DNA of 15,645 nucleotides from an uncultured beta proteobacterium. GTDB taxonomy: Bacteria; Pseudomonadota; Gammaproteobacteria; Burkholderiales; Rhodocyclaceae. Shown one piece after another: positions 8,152-15,521 of the stretch. The DNA lies in assembly GCA_903917505.1 (NCBI GenBank), contig CAIXAY010000062.1, positions 1 through 15,645 on the forward strand, in the 5' to 3' direction. The first letter of the stretch is position 1. Every line of letters starts with the position of its first letter. The translations under genes and the position numbers were made by a program. The notes beneath the pieces are model-generated. The model did not search any database. It was not told the DNA's origin and worked only from the letters and a program-made list of their open reading frames with translations.

Positions 8152-9309
8152 ATGCAAATCTTCACCGTCGGCGGCGCTGTACGTGACGAGTTGCTGGGCC
8201 TGACGGTGCAGGACCGCGACTACGTGGTCGTCGGCGCGACGCCGGCGGAAATGCTGGCGCAAGGCTTCAAGCCGGTCGGCAAGGACTTCCCGGTTTTCCT
8301 GCACCCGCAGACGCATGCCGAGTACGCGCTCGCTCGCACCGAACGCAAGTCCGGCCACGGCTATCGCGGTTTCGCTTTCGACGCGGCGCGCGAAGTGACG
8401 CTCGAGGAAGACCTGGCGCGCCGCGACCTCACCATCAACGCCATCGCGCGTGCCGACGATGGCACCCTGACCGACCCGTTTCACGGCGTCGCCGATCTCG
8501 CCGCGCGCGTGCTGCGCCATGTCGGCCCGGCTTTCGTCGAAGACCCGGTGCGCATCCTGCGCGTGGCGCGCTTCGCCGCGCGCTTTTTCGAATTCTCCGT
8601 CGCCCCCGAGACCGTCGCGCTGATGCGCGAGATGGTCAGGAGCGGCGAGATCGATCACCTGGTGGCCGAACGCGTCTGGCAGGAATTCGCCCGCGGCCTG
8701 ATGGAAGCGCGGCCCTCGCGCATGCTCGCCGTGCTGCACGAATGCGGCGCGCTGGCGCGCCTGCTGCCCGAAGTCGATGGCGGCGCGGAGCTCGGGCCGG
8801 CGCTCGATATCGCCGCCAGTCGCGGCCTTGCGCTGGCGGTACGCTTCGCCGTATTGTTGCGCGCTGGCGAAGGCGAGACCGCGGACGCCGCCGCGAAGGC
8901 GGAGCAGACGGCGCGCAGAATCAAGCGCGTCAACGCCGTCTGCCTGCGCCTCAAGGCGCCGGCAGATTGCCGCGACCTTGCGCTGCTCGTCGCCCGCCAT
9001 GACGATGACATACTGCGCGGGGCAGAGCTTACGGCGGCAAGCCTTGCCAAACTGCTCGAGACGACCGATGCCTTGCGCCGCCCGCAGCGCTTCACGCAGC
9101 TGCTCGAGGCCTGTGCCTGCCAGCTTGGTGCCGAGCGCGCGGCGCGCGCCGCTGCCGCCGGCGAACTGTTCATGCGGGCGCTGGCCGCGGCGCGGGCTGT
9201 CGACGCCGCAACGATCGCGCGCGCCTGCAGCGACGCGACGCAGATTGCCCAGCGCGTGCAGGCGGCGCGAGTGGCCGCCGTCAAGGCCGCTTTGACCCTT
9301 TCCAATTAG
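8152..9309 (+). CDS. cca: CCA-adding tRNA nucleotidyltransferase (class II), HD metal site absent
   Basis: The 385-aa enzyme adds or repairs the CCA end of tRNAs using CTP and ATP. The class II head domain is intact: GGAVRD (7-12), the metal-binding DRD (21-23), the [14 protein letters not shown] block (about 85-98), and [15 protein letters not shown] further on. In many beta- and gammaproteobacteria the C-terminal part is an HD phosphohydrolase. Here the region aligning with the Escherichia coli motif CHDLGKG reads LRAGEGE (about 236-242), and the following His-rich stretch (HHGH) reads as Ala/Lys/Glu. The later [18 protein letters not shown] still aligns. The protein is therefore expected to keep CCA addition but lose the phosphatase and 2',3'-cyclic phosphodiesterase side activities. 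No strong ribosome site is seen; the ATG is taken because the VGGAVRD strand starts directly after it. Confidence 0.95.
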   Translation: MQIFTVGGAVRDELLGLTVQDRDYVVVGATPAEMLAQGFKPVGKDFPVFLHPQTHAEYALARTERKSGHGYRGFAFDAAREVTLEEDLARRDLTINAIARADDGTLTDPFHGVADLAARVLRHVGPAFVEDPVRILRVARFAARFFEFSVAPETVALMREMVRSGEIDHLVAERVWQEFARGLMEARPSRMLAVLHECGALARLLPEVDGGAELGPALDIAASRGLALAVRFAVLLRAGEGETADAAAKAEQTARRIKRVNAVCLRLKAPADCRDLALLVARHDDDILRGAELTAASLAKLLETTDALRRPQRFTQLLEACACQLGAERAARAAAAGELFMRALAAARAVDAATIARACSDATQIAQRVQAARVAAVKAALTLSN

Positions 9310-9319
9310 GACAAAAACA

Positions 9320-9937
9320 ATGATCACGCTTTACACCTGGAGTACCCCGAACGGCCGCAAGGTTTCGATCATGCTCGAGGAGTGCGGCCTGCCTTACGGC
9401 GTCAAGGCCGTCAATATCACCAAGGGCGAGCAGTCACAGCCCGATTTCGTGGCGATCAATCCGAACTCGAAGATCCCGGCCATCGTCGATGCCGACGGAC
9501 CCGACGGCGCGCCGATCACGTTATTCGAGTCGGGCGCGATCCTCGTCTACCTCGCGGCCAAGACCGGCAAGTTTCTGCCGGCCGGCGAGCACGGCAAGTA
9601 CGAAGCCTTGCAGTGGCTGATGTTCCAGATGGGCGGCGTCGGACCGATGTTCGGCCAGGCGCACCACTTCCTGCGCTTCGCGCCCGAGCCGCTGCCCTAC
9701 GCGATCAAGCGCTACAGCGCGGAAACCGCGCGCCTTTACGGCGTGCTCGACCAGCGCCTGGGCGCGTCCGAGTATCTCGCGCACGACTATTCGATCGCCG
9801 ACATCGCCACTTTCCCATGGGTGGCGCGGCACGAGTGGCAGAAGATAGCTCTCGCCGACTACCCGAACGTCGCGCGCTGGTTCGCGGCGATCGCCGCGCG
9901 CCCGGCCGTGCAGCGCGGCATGGCCGTGCCCGGCTGA
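9320..9937 (+). CDS. yfcG: YfcG-like glutathione transferase / disulfide reductase (Nu class)
   Basis: The 205-aa protein follows the Nu-class GST pattern closely. [14 protein letters not shown] near the N-terminus holds the Thr and Asn that contact glutathione in Yfc[11 protein letters not shown] holds the cis-Pro, and [12 protein letters not shown] the Glu-Ser pair. [16 protein letters not shown] with HHFLRFAP and PYAIKRY are typical of the YfcG/YghU group, and [12 protein letters not shown] closes the helical domain. By family these bind two glutathione molecules and reduce disulfides, with low classical transferase activity. AGGA at 9308-9311, overlapping the cca stop codon, lies 8 bases before the ATG, so it is probably translated from the same mRNA as cca. 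It is the last gene of the run from slt. Confidence 0.93.
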   Translation: MITLYTWSTPNGRKVSIMLEECGLPYGVKAVNITKGEQSQPDFVAINPNSKIPAIVDADGPDGAPITLFESGAILVYLAAKTGKFLPAGEHGKYEALQWLMFQMGGVGPMFGQAHHFLRFAPEPLPYAIKRYSAETARLYGVLDQRLGASEYLAHDYSIADIATFPWVARHEWQKIALADYPNVARWFAAIAARPAVQRGMAVPG

Positions 9938-10002
9938 GCGCCGGCGGCGAAATATTCGACACGGCGTTCAACCTTTTCCAGACTCGACCGTTAGTTGGCT
10001 AG

Positions 10003-10024
10003 CATCCATTCAGTCGACTGGATG
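10003..10024. repeat. Short inverted repeat upstream of the small ORF
   Basis: CATCCA (10003-10008) and TGGATG (10019-10024) are perfect inverted copies, and the intervening DNA adjoins the 10-bp palindrome CAGTCGACTG (10011-10020). It lies 20 bp before the start codon at 10045. It could be an operator or a leader hairpin; chance cannot be excluded for so short a site. Confidence 0.3.
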
Positions 10025-10044
10025 ACCAGCACAGGGTGACCGTC

Positions 10045-10260
10045 ATGGAAATGAGCCCAGGAAAAGTTTTAGACGAGGCGTGCAACCATTACAACGACGT
10101 CTACAGCGACGAAGTCCTCTACGCTTCGTGGGCCGAAGCGCCGCAATTGCAGCCGGTCGCGGCTGCGGCGGCCGACGCTCCGGCAAGCGCCGCCGTCGAC
10201 ATCGAAGGCTTTTTGGCGCGGCTCTACGCCAGCCAGGGTCAGCAGGGCCGCGGCCGCTGA
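10045..10260 (+). CDS. Small protein of unknown function (71 aa)
   Basis: I do not recognise this protein. The ATG at 10045 is preferred because AGGGTG lies 6 bases before it; an in-frame GTG at 10036 would overlap that site. The N-terminal half (MEMSPGKVLDEACNHYNDVY and the SDEVLYASW that follows) is acidic and aromatic and looks folded. The middle is an Ala/Pro-rich linker (about 37-55), and the end VDIEGFLARLYASQGQQGRGR could form one amphipathic helix with a basic tail. It has no signal peptide or membrane segment. It stands alone on its strand, 107 bp after the yfcG-like gene and 12 bp from the end of the convergent methyltransferase gene. The ribosome site and the coherent two-ended composition argue for a real gene. 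Confidence 0.6.
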   Translation: MEMSPGKVLDEACNHYNDVYSDEVLYASWAEAPQLQPVAAAAADAPASAAVDIEGFLARLYASQGQQGRGR

Positions 10261-10272
10261 CAGCGCCACCGC

Positions 10273-11445
10273 TTACAGCGTCGCGTCGCGGTTGCCCTGG
10301 GCAAAGCCGATCAGCGGCGAAGCCAAGCCCTTGCCGAGCGCGACGACCTTGAACAGCTCGCCCATCTCGGCGGGTGAAATCAGTTTCTGCACGGCCTGCG
10401 CCTGGCGCAGATAGCGCAGCGAATCGTCGACCGGGACGCGCGCGAGCACCTTGGCCAAGCCGCAGCTGAGCAGAAAGTTCGCCTGCGTCGTATAGCCGAG
10501 AAAATCCAGCCCCGCTTCATAGCCGGCATCGACGATGCTCGTGAAATCGACGTGCGCCGTGACGTCCTGCAGGCCCGGCAGATAAAACGGCTCGCCGTGC
10601 GCGTGGTGGCGGTAATGGCACATCAGCGTGCCGGCATCGCGCTGCGCATGGTAATACTCGTGGCGCGGGAAACCGTAATCGATGAGCAGCAGCGCGCCCT
10701 GACCGATGATGCCGGCCCACGCTCTTGTCCAGTCCGCCGCGGCCAGGCAGATCTCGCTCAGATAGCCGCCGGTGAGCGCATACTCCTCGCCGAGCACCTG
10801 TGCGCGCCCGAGCACGCGGCCCTGCGCCGGCCGGTCGCGCCAGACGAAAGCCTCGTCCTGCCAGCCGACGCCGCGTTCGCTGATCGTTCGATCCGCGTCA
10901 TCGTCGCCACCCCAGACGACGAGATGCACCGGCATCGCGTCGAGCACTTCGTTGGCCAGCACCAGGCCGTCGAATTTCTCGGGCAGCCGGTCCAGCCACT
11001 CGACGCGGGCGAGCAAGTGAGGCGCGTGCTTGGCGATGGTTTCGCGCTGGCGGGCGCGCAATTCGCCCGAGAGGTCGAGGATGCCGTAGCGCTCGGGAAG
11101 GGCGTCGCGCCCTTCGAGTTCGAGCAGCAAGTCGGCGGCCAGGCGGCCGGATCCGGCGCCGACCTCGATCACCTGCGGCGCGCTGTCCGCGAGGACCTGC
11201 ACGACCTGCGCCGCGAGCGTCGCGGCGAATGCCGACGACATTTCGGGGGCTGTGACGAAATCTCCCGCGCCGCCGAACTTCTGCGCGCCACCCGAGTAAT
11301 AGCCCAGCCCCGGACTGTAGAGCGCGAGCTCCATGTAGCGGGCAAAAGCTATCCAGCCCCCGGCCGCCGCGATTTCTTCGGCGATGCGGTGCTTGAGCAG
11401 CGCGCTGCAGGCCAGCGCTTCAGGTTCGGCTTGCGGCATGCTCAT
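10273..11445 (-). CDS. SAM-dependent methyltransferase, MidA/NDUFAF7 (DUF185) family
   Basis: This 390-aa protein matches the COG1565 family. The N-terminal block ARYMELALYSPGLGYY, the following GGAGDFVTAPEMS and the SAM-binding loop VIEVGAGSGR (glycines at 96, 98 and 100) are diagnostic. LVLANEVLDAMPVHL, LLLIDYGFPRHEYYH and the HHAHGEPFYLPGLQDVTAHVDF block then follow in family order. The mitochondrial member NDUFAF7 dimethylates an Arg of complex I subunit NDUFS2 during assembly; the bacterial target is not established. The start at 11445 has AGG about 9 bases upstream, and a second ATG two codons later is possible. It lies on the same strand as cobQ, 170 bp downstream of it, with a REP-like repeat in between, so it may be partly uncoupled from cobQ transcription. 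It converges on the small ORF. Confidence 0.92.
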   Translation of the reverse strand: MSMPQAEPEALACSALLKHRIAEEIAAAGGWIAFARYMELALYSPGLGYYSGGAQKFGGAGDFVTAPEMSSAFAATLAAQVVQVLADSAPQVIEVGAGSGRLAADLLLELEGRDALPERYGILDLSGELRARQRETIAKHAPHLLARVEWLDRLPEKFDGLVLANEVLDAMPVHLVVWGGDDDADRTISERGVGWQDEAFVWRDRPAQGRVLGRAQVLGEEYALTGGYLSEICLAAADWTRAWAGIIGQGALLLIDYGFPRHEYYHAQRDAGTLMCHYRHHAHGEPFYLPGLQDVTAHVDFTSIVDAGYEAGLDFLGYTTQANFLLSCGLAKVLARVPVDDSLRYLRQAQAVQKLISPAEMGELFKVVALGKGLASPLIGFAQGNRDATL

Positions 11446-11515
11446 GATCTTGGCCTATCAAAGAAGAGCAACGTGCTGCCGATCAGAGCGCCGATTATAC
11501 GCCCCGCGCCCTATC

Positions 11516-11593
11516 CGTCGTCCCGGCGGAAGCAGGGACCCAGTGCGTACGAAAGCGGTGCGGACCTGGATTCCGGCTTGCGCCGGAATGACG
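11516..11593. repeat. REP-like imperfect inverted repeat (78 bp)
   Basis: Two 28-bp arms, 11516-11543 and the reverse complement of 11566-11593, agree at 22 of 28 positions. Each has the form CGTC-T-CCGGCG-AAGC-GG-A-CCAG with transition-type differences. The right arm folds alone into a perfect 8-bp hairpin (ATTCCGGC, loop TTGC, GCCGGAAT, 11570-11589). This is the familiar dispersed proteobacterial element whose translations read like 'VIPAQAGIQ' and 'TWIPACAGMT'. It begins 70 bp from the methyltransferase start codon and ends 22 bp from the cobQ stop, and could act as an mRNA stabiliser or attenuator between them. Confidence 0.8.
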
Positions 11594-11615
11594 AAGCCAA
11601 TTTCCCCCGCCACTT

Positions 11616-13100
11616 TCAAAGCGGCAGCCACTGCGCGAGGCGTTCGAAGTCGAGACTTTCCTCCACCGCATCGGCCAGGCGCTCGAGGTCGCGTTCGCGG
11701 CGCTCGTCGGGGTCGAAGCGCAGCTCCGTTTTGTGGCCAGCCCAGGCCAGCAGCGCCGCCAAGGCCTCGGGCGCATCGAAGATGCCGTGGCAATACGTGG
11801 TCATGATCTGGCCGTCGGCGGACAGCGCGCCCTCGGGCTCGCCGCCCAGCGAAATCGCCGGGCGCGCCATGCCCGGACCGCTGGTCACGCCCATGTGGAT
11901 GCGGTAGCCGTTCATGCGCGGCGCCGGCGCGAGCACCAGCGTGCCGCTCACGTTCTCCAGAGTCTTTTCTTCGGCCAGCGTCGTTTCGAAATCGAGCAGG
12001 CCCAGCCCTGGTGCGCTGCCGGCAGCGCCTTCGATGCCCTGCGGGTCATGCACCTTTCGCCCGAGCATCTGCAGCCCGCCGCAGATGCCGATCACCTTGC
12101 CGCCGTAGCGCAGGTGGCGGCGGATCGGTTCTTCCCAGCCCATGGCGCGCAGCCAGGCGAGGTCGGCCTGCACCGCTTTCGAGCCGGGCAGGACGATAAG
12201 GTCGCAAGGCGGCAGCGTGTCGTGCGGACCGATAAAGCTGAAATCGACTTCGGGATGAAAGCGCAGCGGGTCGAGGTCGTTGTGGTTGGAAATGCGCGGA
12301 TAGGCCGGAACGATGGCTTTCAGCTTGACGTCGGTCTTGGCTTCCCGGCCGCGCGGCAGCGCGTCCTCGGCGTCGAGATAGAGGCCGTGCAGGTAAGGCA
12401 GCACGCCGAGCACCGGCTTTGCCGTGCGCTCCTCGAGCCAGCGCAGGCCCGGTTCGAGCAGCGCGATGTCGCCGCGGAAGCGGTTGACGACAAAGCCGAC
12501 GACGCGCGCCTGTTCGCTCGCCGAGAGCAGGTCCAGCGTGCCGACGAAATGCGCGAAGATGCCGCCGCGATCGATGTCGGCGATCAGCACGACCGGGCAA
12601 TCGACGGCTTCGGCGAAACCCATGTAGGCGATGTCGCGATCGCGCAGATTGATTTCGGCCGGGCTGCCGGCGCCCTCGACGATGACGGCTTCATACGAGG
12701 CGACGAGCCGCTGCCACGATTCGAGCACGGCCTTCATGGCGCGCGGCTTGTACTCGTGGTAGGCGCAGGCATCGAGGTCGGTCAGCGCCTTGCCGTGAAT
12801 GATGACCTGGGCGCGCGTGTCGGTCGCGGGCTTCAGGAGCACCGGGTTGAAATCGGTGTGCGCCGGCACGCCCGCAGCGAGCGCCTGCAGCGCCTGCGCG
12901 CGCCCGATCTCGCCGCCGTCGATGGTCACCGCCGAATTGAGCGCCATGTTCTGCGGCTTGAACGGCGCGACGCGAACGCCGCGGCGATGCAGGATGCGGC
13001 ACAGCGCGGCGACCAGCGTCGTCTTGCCGGCGTCCGAGGTGCAGCCCTGGACCATCAGCGCCGCGGCCCTTCGTTGGCTCGGCTCTTTGCTCGCATTCAT
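11616..13100 (-). CDS. cobQ: Cobyric acid synthase (glutamine-hydrolysing)
   Basis: The 494-aa enzyme amidates adenosylcobyrinic acid a,c-diamide at side chains b, d, e and g, using glutamine and ATP, to give adenosylcobyric acid. The N-terminal ATP-binding domain starts [20 protein letters not shown] (modified P-loop) and continues with [10 protein letters not shown], then [13 protein letters not shown] and [11 protein letters not shown]. The C-terminal glutamine amidotransferase domain has the nucleophile C340 in [10 protein letters not shown] and the catalytic H438 in TYCHGIF. Both are intact, so it should be active. The start at 13100 is chosen because the frame upstream of it is not conserved in kind and the P-loop then falls at the usual distance. 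The ribosome site is weak. It is divergent from the cobD-like gene across a 113-bp spacer in which no cobalamin riboswitch is recognisable. Confidence 0.96.
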   Translation of the reverse strand: MNASKEPSQRRAAALMVQGCTSDAGKTTLVAALCRILHRRGVRVAPFKPQNMALNSAVTIDGGEIGRAQALQALAAGVPAHTDFNPVLLKPATDTRAQVIIHGKALTDLDACAYHEYKPRAMKAVLESWQRLVASYEAVIVEGAGSPAEINLRDRDIAYMGFAEAVDCPVVLIADIDRGGIFAHFVGTLDLLSASEQARVVGFVVNRFRGDIALLEPGLRWLEERTAKPVLGVLPYLHGLYLDAEDALPRGREAKTDVKLKAIVPAYPRISNHNDLDPLRFHPEVDFSFIGPHDTLPPCDLIVLPGSKAVQADLAWLRAMGWEEPIRRHLRYGGKVIGICGGLQMLGRKVHDPQGIEGAAGSAPGLGLLDFETTLAEEKTLENVSGTLVLAPAPRMNGYRIHMGVTSGPGMARPAISLGGEPEGALSADGQIMTTYCHGIFDAPEALAALLAWAGHKTELRFDPDERRERDLERLADAVEESLDFERLAQWLPL

Positions 13101-13201
13101 CGTAAAATCTCGAATTCCAGGTTGGCTGAAGGTAGGAACCCATTTTCTCATGCGCGATGGCATCGCCCCCCATTCCCGTCACAATCTCTTAACCCTGATG
13201 C

Positions 13202-13213
13202 GGGAAATTTCCC
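13202..13213. promoter_or_regulatory. 12-bp perfect palindrome abutting the cobD-like start codon
   Basis: GGGAAATTTCCC is a perfect 12-bp palindrome ending on the base before the ATG at 13214, within the cobQ/cobD divergent spacer. Its left half (CGGGAAA) is the only candidate for a ribosome site, so if it folds in mRNA it would mask initiation. It could equally be a protein-binding site. Function is inferred from position only. Confidence 0.35.
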
Positions 13214-14203
13214 ATGCTTGAGCACGGCGGCCAGCTGCGCGTTGCCGCGCAGCGTTACGGCATTGCGCTCCCCGACTGGATCGACCTGTCGACCGGGATC
13301 AATCCGCAGGCCTATCCGGTACCGGCGCTCGACCCCGCGTGCTGGCATCGCCTGCCCGAAGACGGTGACGGGCTCGAAGCCGCGGCCGCCGCCTACTACG
13401 GCAACGAAGACCTGCTGGTGCTGGCCGGCTCGTCGCCGGTGACGCGCGCCTTGCCGACCCTGTTTGCCCCGGCGGCGGCTGCTTTCCTGACGCCGGCCTA
13501 CGAGGCGCAGGCGCGCGCCTGGGAACAGGCCGGCCACGGGCTGCGGCGCTTGCCGACGCTGCCGCGTGCGCTCGCTGCGGCAACCCCCGTGGTGCTGCTG
13601 TCCAATCCCAACAAGCTCACCGGTGCGACGCTGCCGCGCTCAGCCTTGCTCGCCGCGGCAGCCGAACTCGAGCGGCGCGGCGGCTGGCTGATCGTCGACG
13701 AGAGCTTTGGCGATCCGGAGCCGGAGAATTGCGTCGCCGCGCTGGCCGGCGGCGCGCGCGCGTCCCGGCTCATCGTGCTGCGTTCGCTCGGCGAGTTCTT
13801 TGGCCTTGCCGGCGCACGCGTCGGTTTCATTTTCGGCGCCGCCGAGAAACTCGATGCCCTGCGCGAATTGCTCGGCCCGTGGCCGATCGCCCATCCCTCG
13901 CGCGTGGTCGCGCGGCATGCCCTGCAAGATACCGCCTGGCAAAGCGCCGCACGCGCCGCGCTGGTCGAACGTTCGGCGCGCCTCGCCGAATGTCTCGCGC
14001 CGCTCGGCGCGGTGAGCCGCACGGCGCTCTACTGCACGCTTGCCAGCGCGCACTGCGACGCGCTTTTTGAACACTTCGCCCGGCGCGCCATCCTGACCCG
14101 CCGCTTCAAGGAACACGGACTGCTGCGCGTCGGCCTGCCGCGCCGTGAAGCCGACTGGCAGTACCTGGCCAGGGCCGTTGCGGAATGCGACGTGCGCCCG
14201 TGA
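13214..14203 (+). CDS. cobD: CobD-like threonine-phosphate decarboxylase homologue lacking the PLP lysine
   Basis: The 329-aa protein has the layout of the fold-type I PLP enzyme that decarboxylates L-threonine phosphate to aminopropanol phosphate for the cobalamin lower arm (CobD in Salmonella, called CobC in some cobalt pathways). Family marks are EHGG at the start, WIDLSTGINPQAYP, LPEDGDGLEAAAAAYYG, DESFGD and LRVGLPRREADW. The active-site strand, usually S-F-G-K-F-F-G-L-A-G, reads SLGEFFGLAG, with Glu (GAG, 13793-13795) at residue 194 where the Schiff-base Lys belongs. NPNNPTG reads NPNKLTG (131-137), and the usual GSQAAIQ reads GSSPVTR. The Arg of GARVGF and the Asp of DESF are kept. The frame is otherwise intact and full length. 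A true CobD could be encoded elsewhere. It overlaps btuF at its end and is divergent from cobQ. Confidence 0.88.
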   Translation: MLEHGGQLRVAAQRYGIALPDWIDLSTGINPQAYPVPALDPACWHRLPEDGDGLEAAAAAYYGNEDLLVLAGSSPVTRALPTLFAPAAAAFLTPAYEAQARAWEQAGHGLRRLPTLPRALAAATPVVLLSNPNKLTGATLPRSALLAAAAELERRGGWLIVDESFGDPEPENCVAALAGGARASRLIVLRSLGEFFGLAGARVGFIFGAAEKLDALRELLGPWPIAHPSRVVARHALQDTAWQSAARAALVERSARLAECLAPLGAVSRTALYCTLASAHCDALFEHFARRAILTRRFKEHGLLRVGLPRREADWQYLARAVAECDVRP

Positions 14204-15081
14204 AACGGCTGCTCGCCCTCGCCCTTTTCGCCTGCTGCGGCCTGCTCCATGCCGAGATCGCCGTCGTCGATGACCTTGGCATCACCGTGCGCCTTGCGCA
14301 GCCGGCCCGGCGGATCATCAGCCTCGCGCCGCACGTCACCGAAAGCCTGTTCGCCATCGGCGCCGGCGATCGCATCGTCGGCACCGCCGAGTACAGCGAC
14401 TACCCCGAGGCGGCGAAAAAGATCGCGCGCATCGGCGGCTATGCGAGCCTCGACCTCGAAGCCATCGTTGGCCTCAAACCGGACCTGGTGATCGTCTGGG
14501 AGAGCGGCAACGTCAAGGCGCACGTCGAGAAATTGCGCGCCATGGGCTTTACGCTCTATGTCACCGAACCCAAGCGCATCGACGATCTGCCCGGGACGCT
14601 CGAGCGCCTGAGCCAGCTCGCCGGGACGGCCGAAGCCGGGCGCAAGACAGTCGCCGACATCCGCCAACGCCTCAACGATCTGCGTCGTCGCTACAGCAAG
14701 CGGCCGCCGGTGCGCACCTTCTACCAGATCTGGAAACAGCCGCTGGCCACGGTCGGCGGCAAGCAGATCATTTCCAGTGTCATCCGCCTGTGCGGCGGCG
14801 AGAATGTCTTTGGCCAGCTCAAAACACTGGCGCCCATCATCAGCGTCGAAGCGGTGATCGCCGCCAATCCCGAAGTCATTATCGCCAGCGGCATGGACGA
14901 AGCCCGTCCCGAATGGCTCGACGACTGGCGGCGCTGGGCTTCGATCACGGCCGTGGCTCGCGACAATCTCTTTTTCATCCATCCCGACCTGATCCAGCGC
15001 CACACGCCGCGCCTGCTCGACGGCGCCGCGCGCCTCTGCCAGCAGCTCGAAATCGCGCGCAGCCGCAGGCCGTCCCGATAG
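14185..15081 (+). CDS. btuF: Periplasmic cobalamin-binding protein of an ABC importer
   Basis: This is a 298-aa TroA/BtuF-type binding protein that captures corrinoids in the periplasm for the BtuCD importer. It has a signal peptide (KRLLALALFACCGLLHA, cleavage probably before EIAVVDD). RIISLAPHVTESLFAIGAGD, GTAEYSDYPEAAKKI, GGYASLDLEAIVGLKPDLVI, the connecting helix with RLNDLRRRY, and NPEVIIASG with WASITAVARDNLFFIHPDL follow in family order. The start is uncertain: ATG 14185 overlaps the cobD-like gene by 19 bases with AGGG 10 bases upstream, while GTG 14200 makes a GTGA overlap with its stop and gives the more typical MKRLL signal peptide. Either way translation is coupled to the preceding gene. 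No btuC or btuD is in the window. By context it imports corrinoid for the same cofactor pathway. Confidence 0.93.
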   Translation: MRRAPVKRLLALALFACCGLLHAEIAVVDDLGITVRLAQPARRIISLAPHVTESLFAIGAGDRIVGTAEYSDYPEAAKKIARIGGYASLDLEAIVGLKPDLVIVWESGNVKAHVEKLRAMGFTLYVTEPKRIDDLPGTLERLSQLAGTAEAGRKTVADIRQRLNDLRRRYSKRPPVRTFYQIWKQPLATVGGKQIISSVIRLCGGENVFGQLKTLAPIISVEAVIAANPEVIIASGMDEARPEWLDDWRRWASITAVARDNLFFIHPDLIQRHTPRLLDGAARLCQQLEIARSRRPSR

Positions 15082-15109
15082 CCCGGTGACGCACGCAAAC
15101 CCCGCACGA

Positions 15110-15138
15110 TGGACGCCAAGGCCCAAACCGGCTATGCT
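15110..15138 (+). promoter_or_regulatory. Probable sigma70 promoter of tRNA-Arg
   Basis: TGGACG (15110-15115) and TATGCT (15133-15138) are separated by 17 bases, and each matches consensus at four of six positions. Transcription would start near 15145, a few bases before the mature tRNA, after a G/C-containing discriminator as expected for stable-RNA genes. Confidence 0.5.
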
Positions 15139-15151
15139 GCGCAGTCTCTCG

Positions 15152-15228
15152 GCGCCCGTAGCTCAGCTGGATAGAGTGCCACCCTCCGAAGGTGGAAGTC
15201 GCACGTTCGAATCGTGTCGGGCGCGCCA
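15152..15228 (+). tRNA. tRNA-Arg (anticodon CCG)
   Basis: The sequence folds as a full cloverleaf. The acceptor GCGCCCG (15152-15158) pairs with CGGGCGC (15218-15224), followed by discriminator G and an encoded CCA (15226-15228). The D arm is GCTC/GAGT with AGCTGGATA in the loop. The anticodon stem CCACC/GGTGG holds the loop CTCCGAA, so the anticodon is CCG, reading the Arg codon CGG. The T arm GCACG/CGTGT holds the loop TTCGAAT. It is a single tRNA gene between btuF and an AT-rich non-coding tail. tRNA-Arg 3' ends are common integration sites for genomic islands, but no second copy of the tRNA end is seen in the 417 bases that follow. Confidence 0.97.
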
Positions 15229-15234
15229 AATTTC

Positions 15235-15271
15235 AAAAGCCGCTGGCTTCTCGAAGAAGTCGGCGGCTTTT
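15235..15271 (+). terminator. Intrinsic terminator of tRNA-Arg
   Basis: AAAAGCCGC (15235-15243) pairs perfectly with GCGGCTTTT (15263-15271), and the loop carries a further CTTC/GAAG stem. The right arm ends in four T and is followed by GCATTT. It lies 6 bases after the encoded CCA, as expected for a monocistronic tRNA unit. Confidence 0.8.
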
Positions 15272-15521
15272 GCATTTCGCCTGAGCGGATGAATCTGGAC
15301 ACCGGCCAACCAAAAGCCACGGCCGTCGAAGGTGTCACAGCTCCCTCGAATGACGGCTCTGCGTCGCTAATGTCAGACGCCTATTATCGGCCATGAAGAA
15401 ACGTAAGCGACCGCAAGAATTGCGGAGCGCAAACGCCTGGTCATTTTGACCTCCCCCCTGTAGCCCTGCCAATCATTCCGCAGGAAGTCGGGTTGCAAGA
15501 CTAAACTGAAGTTACCCCCTT
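15272..15521. other. Non-coding stretch without a recognisable gene
   Basis: No credible coding region is seen on either strand. The only open stretches are short, lack ribosome sites or overlap the tRNA. It holds two minor hairpins, GCGTC/GACGC (15361-15365 with 15376-15380) and CCGCAA/TTGCGG (15411-15425, 3-base loop), and a C-rich tract CTCCCCCCTGTAG (15451-15463). Base composition falls towards the right edge. It could be intergenic debris or the left flank of an inserted element. Confidence 0.5.

Noticed and set aside
8026..9327. 433-codon minus-strand open frame opposite cca
   Set aside because: It runs across the intact CCA-adding enzyme and into the preceding GST; composition is typical of antisense GC-rich DNA.
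10552..13442. Long plus-strand open frames opposite the methyltransferase and cobQ genes
   Set aside because: They cross real gene boundaries and the REP-like repeat and show no family motifs.
15214..15396. 60-codon open frame starting inside the tRNA
   Set aside because: It begins within the tRNA T arm and runs through its terminator; no ribosome site. The inner ATG at 15289 also lacks one.
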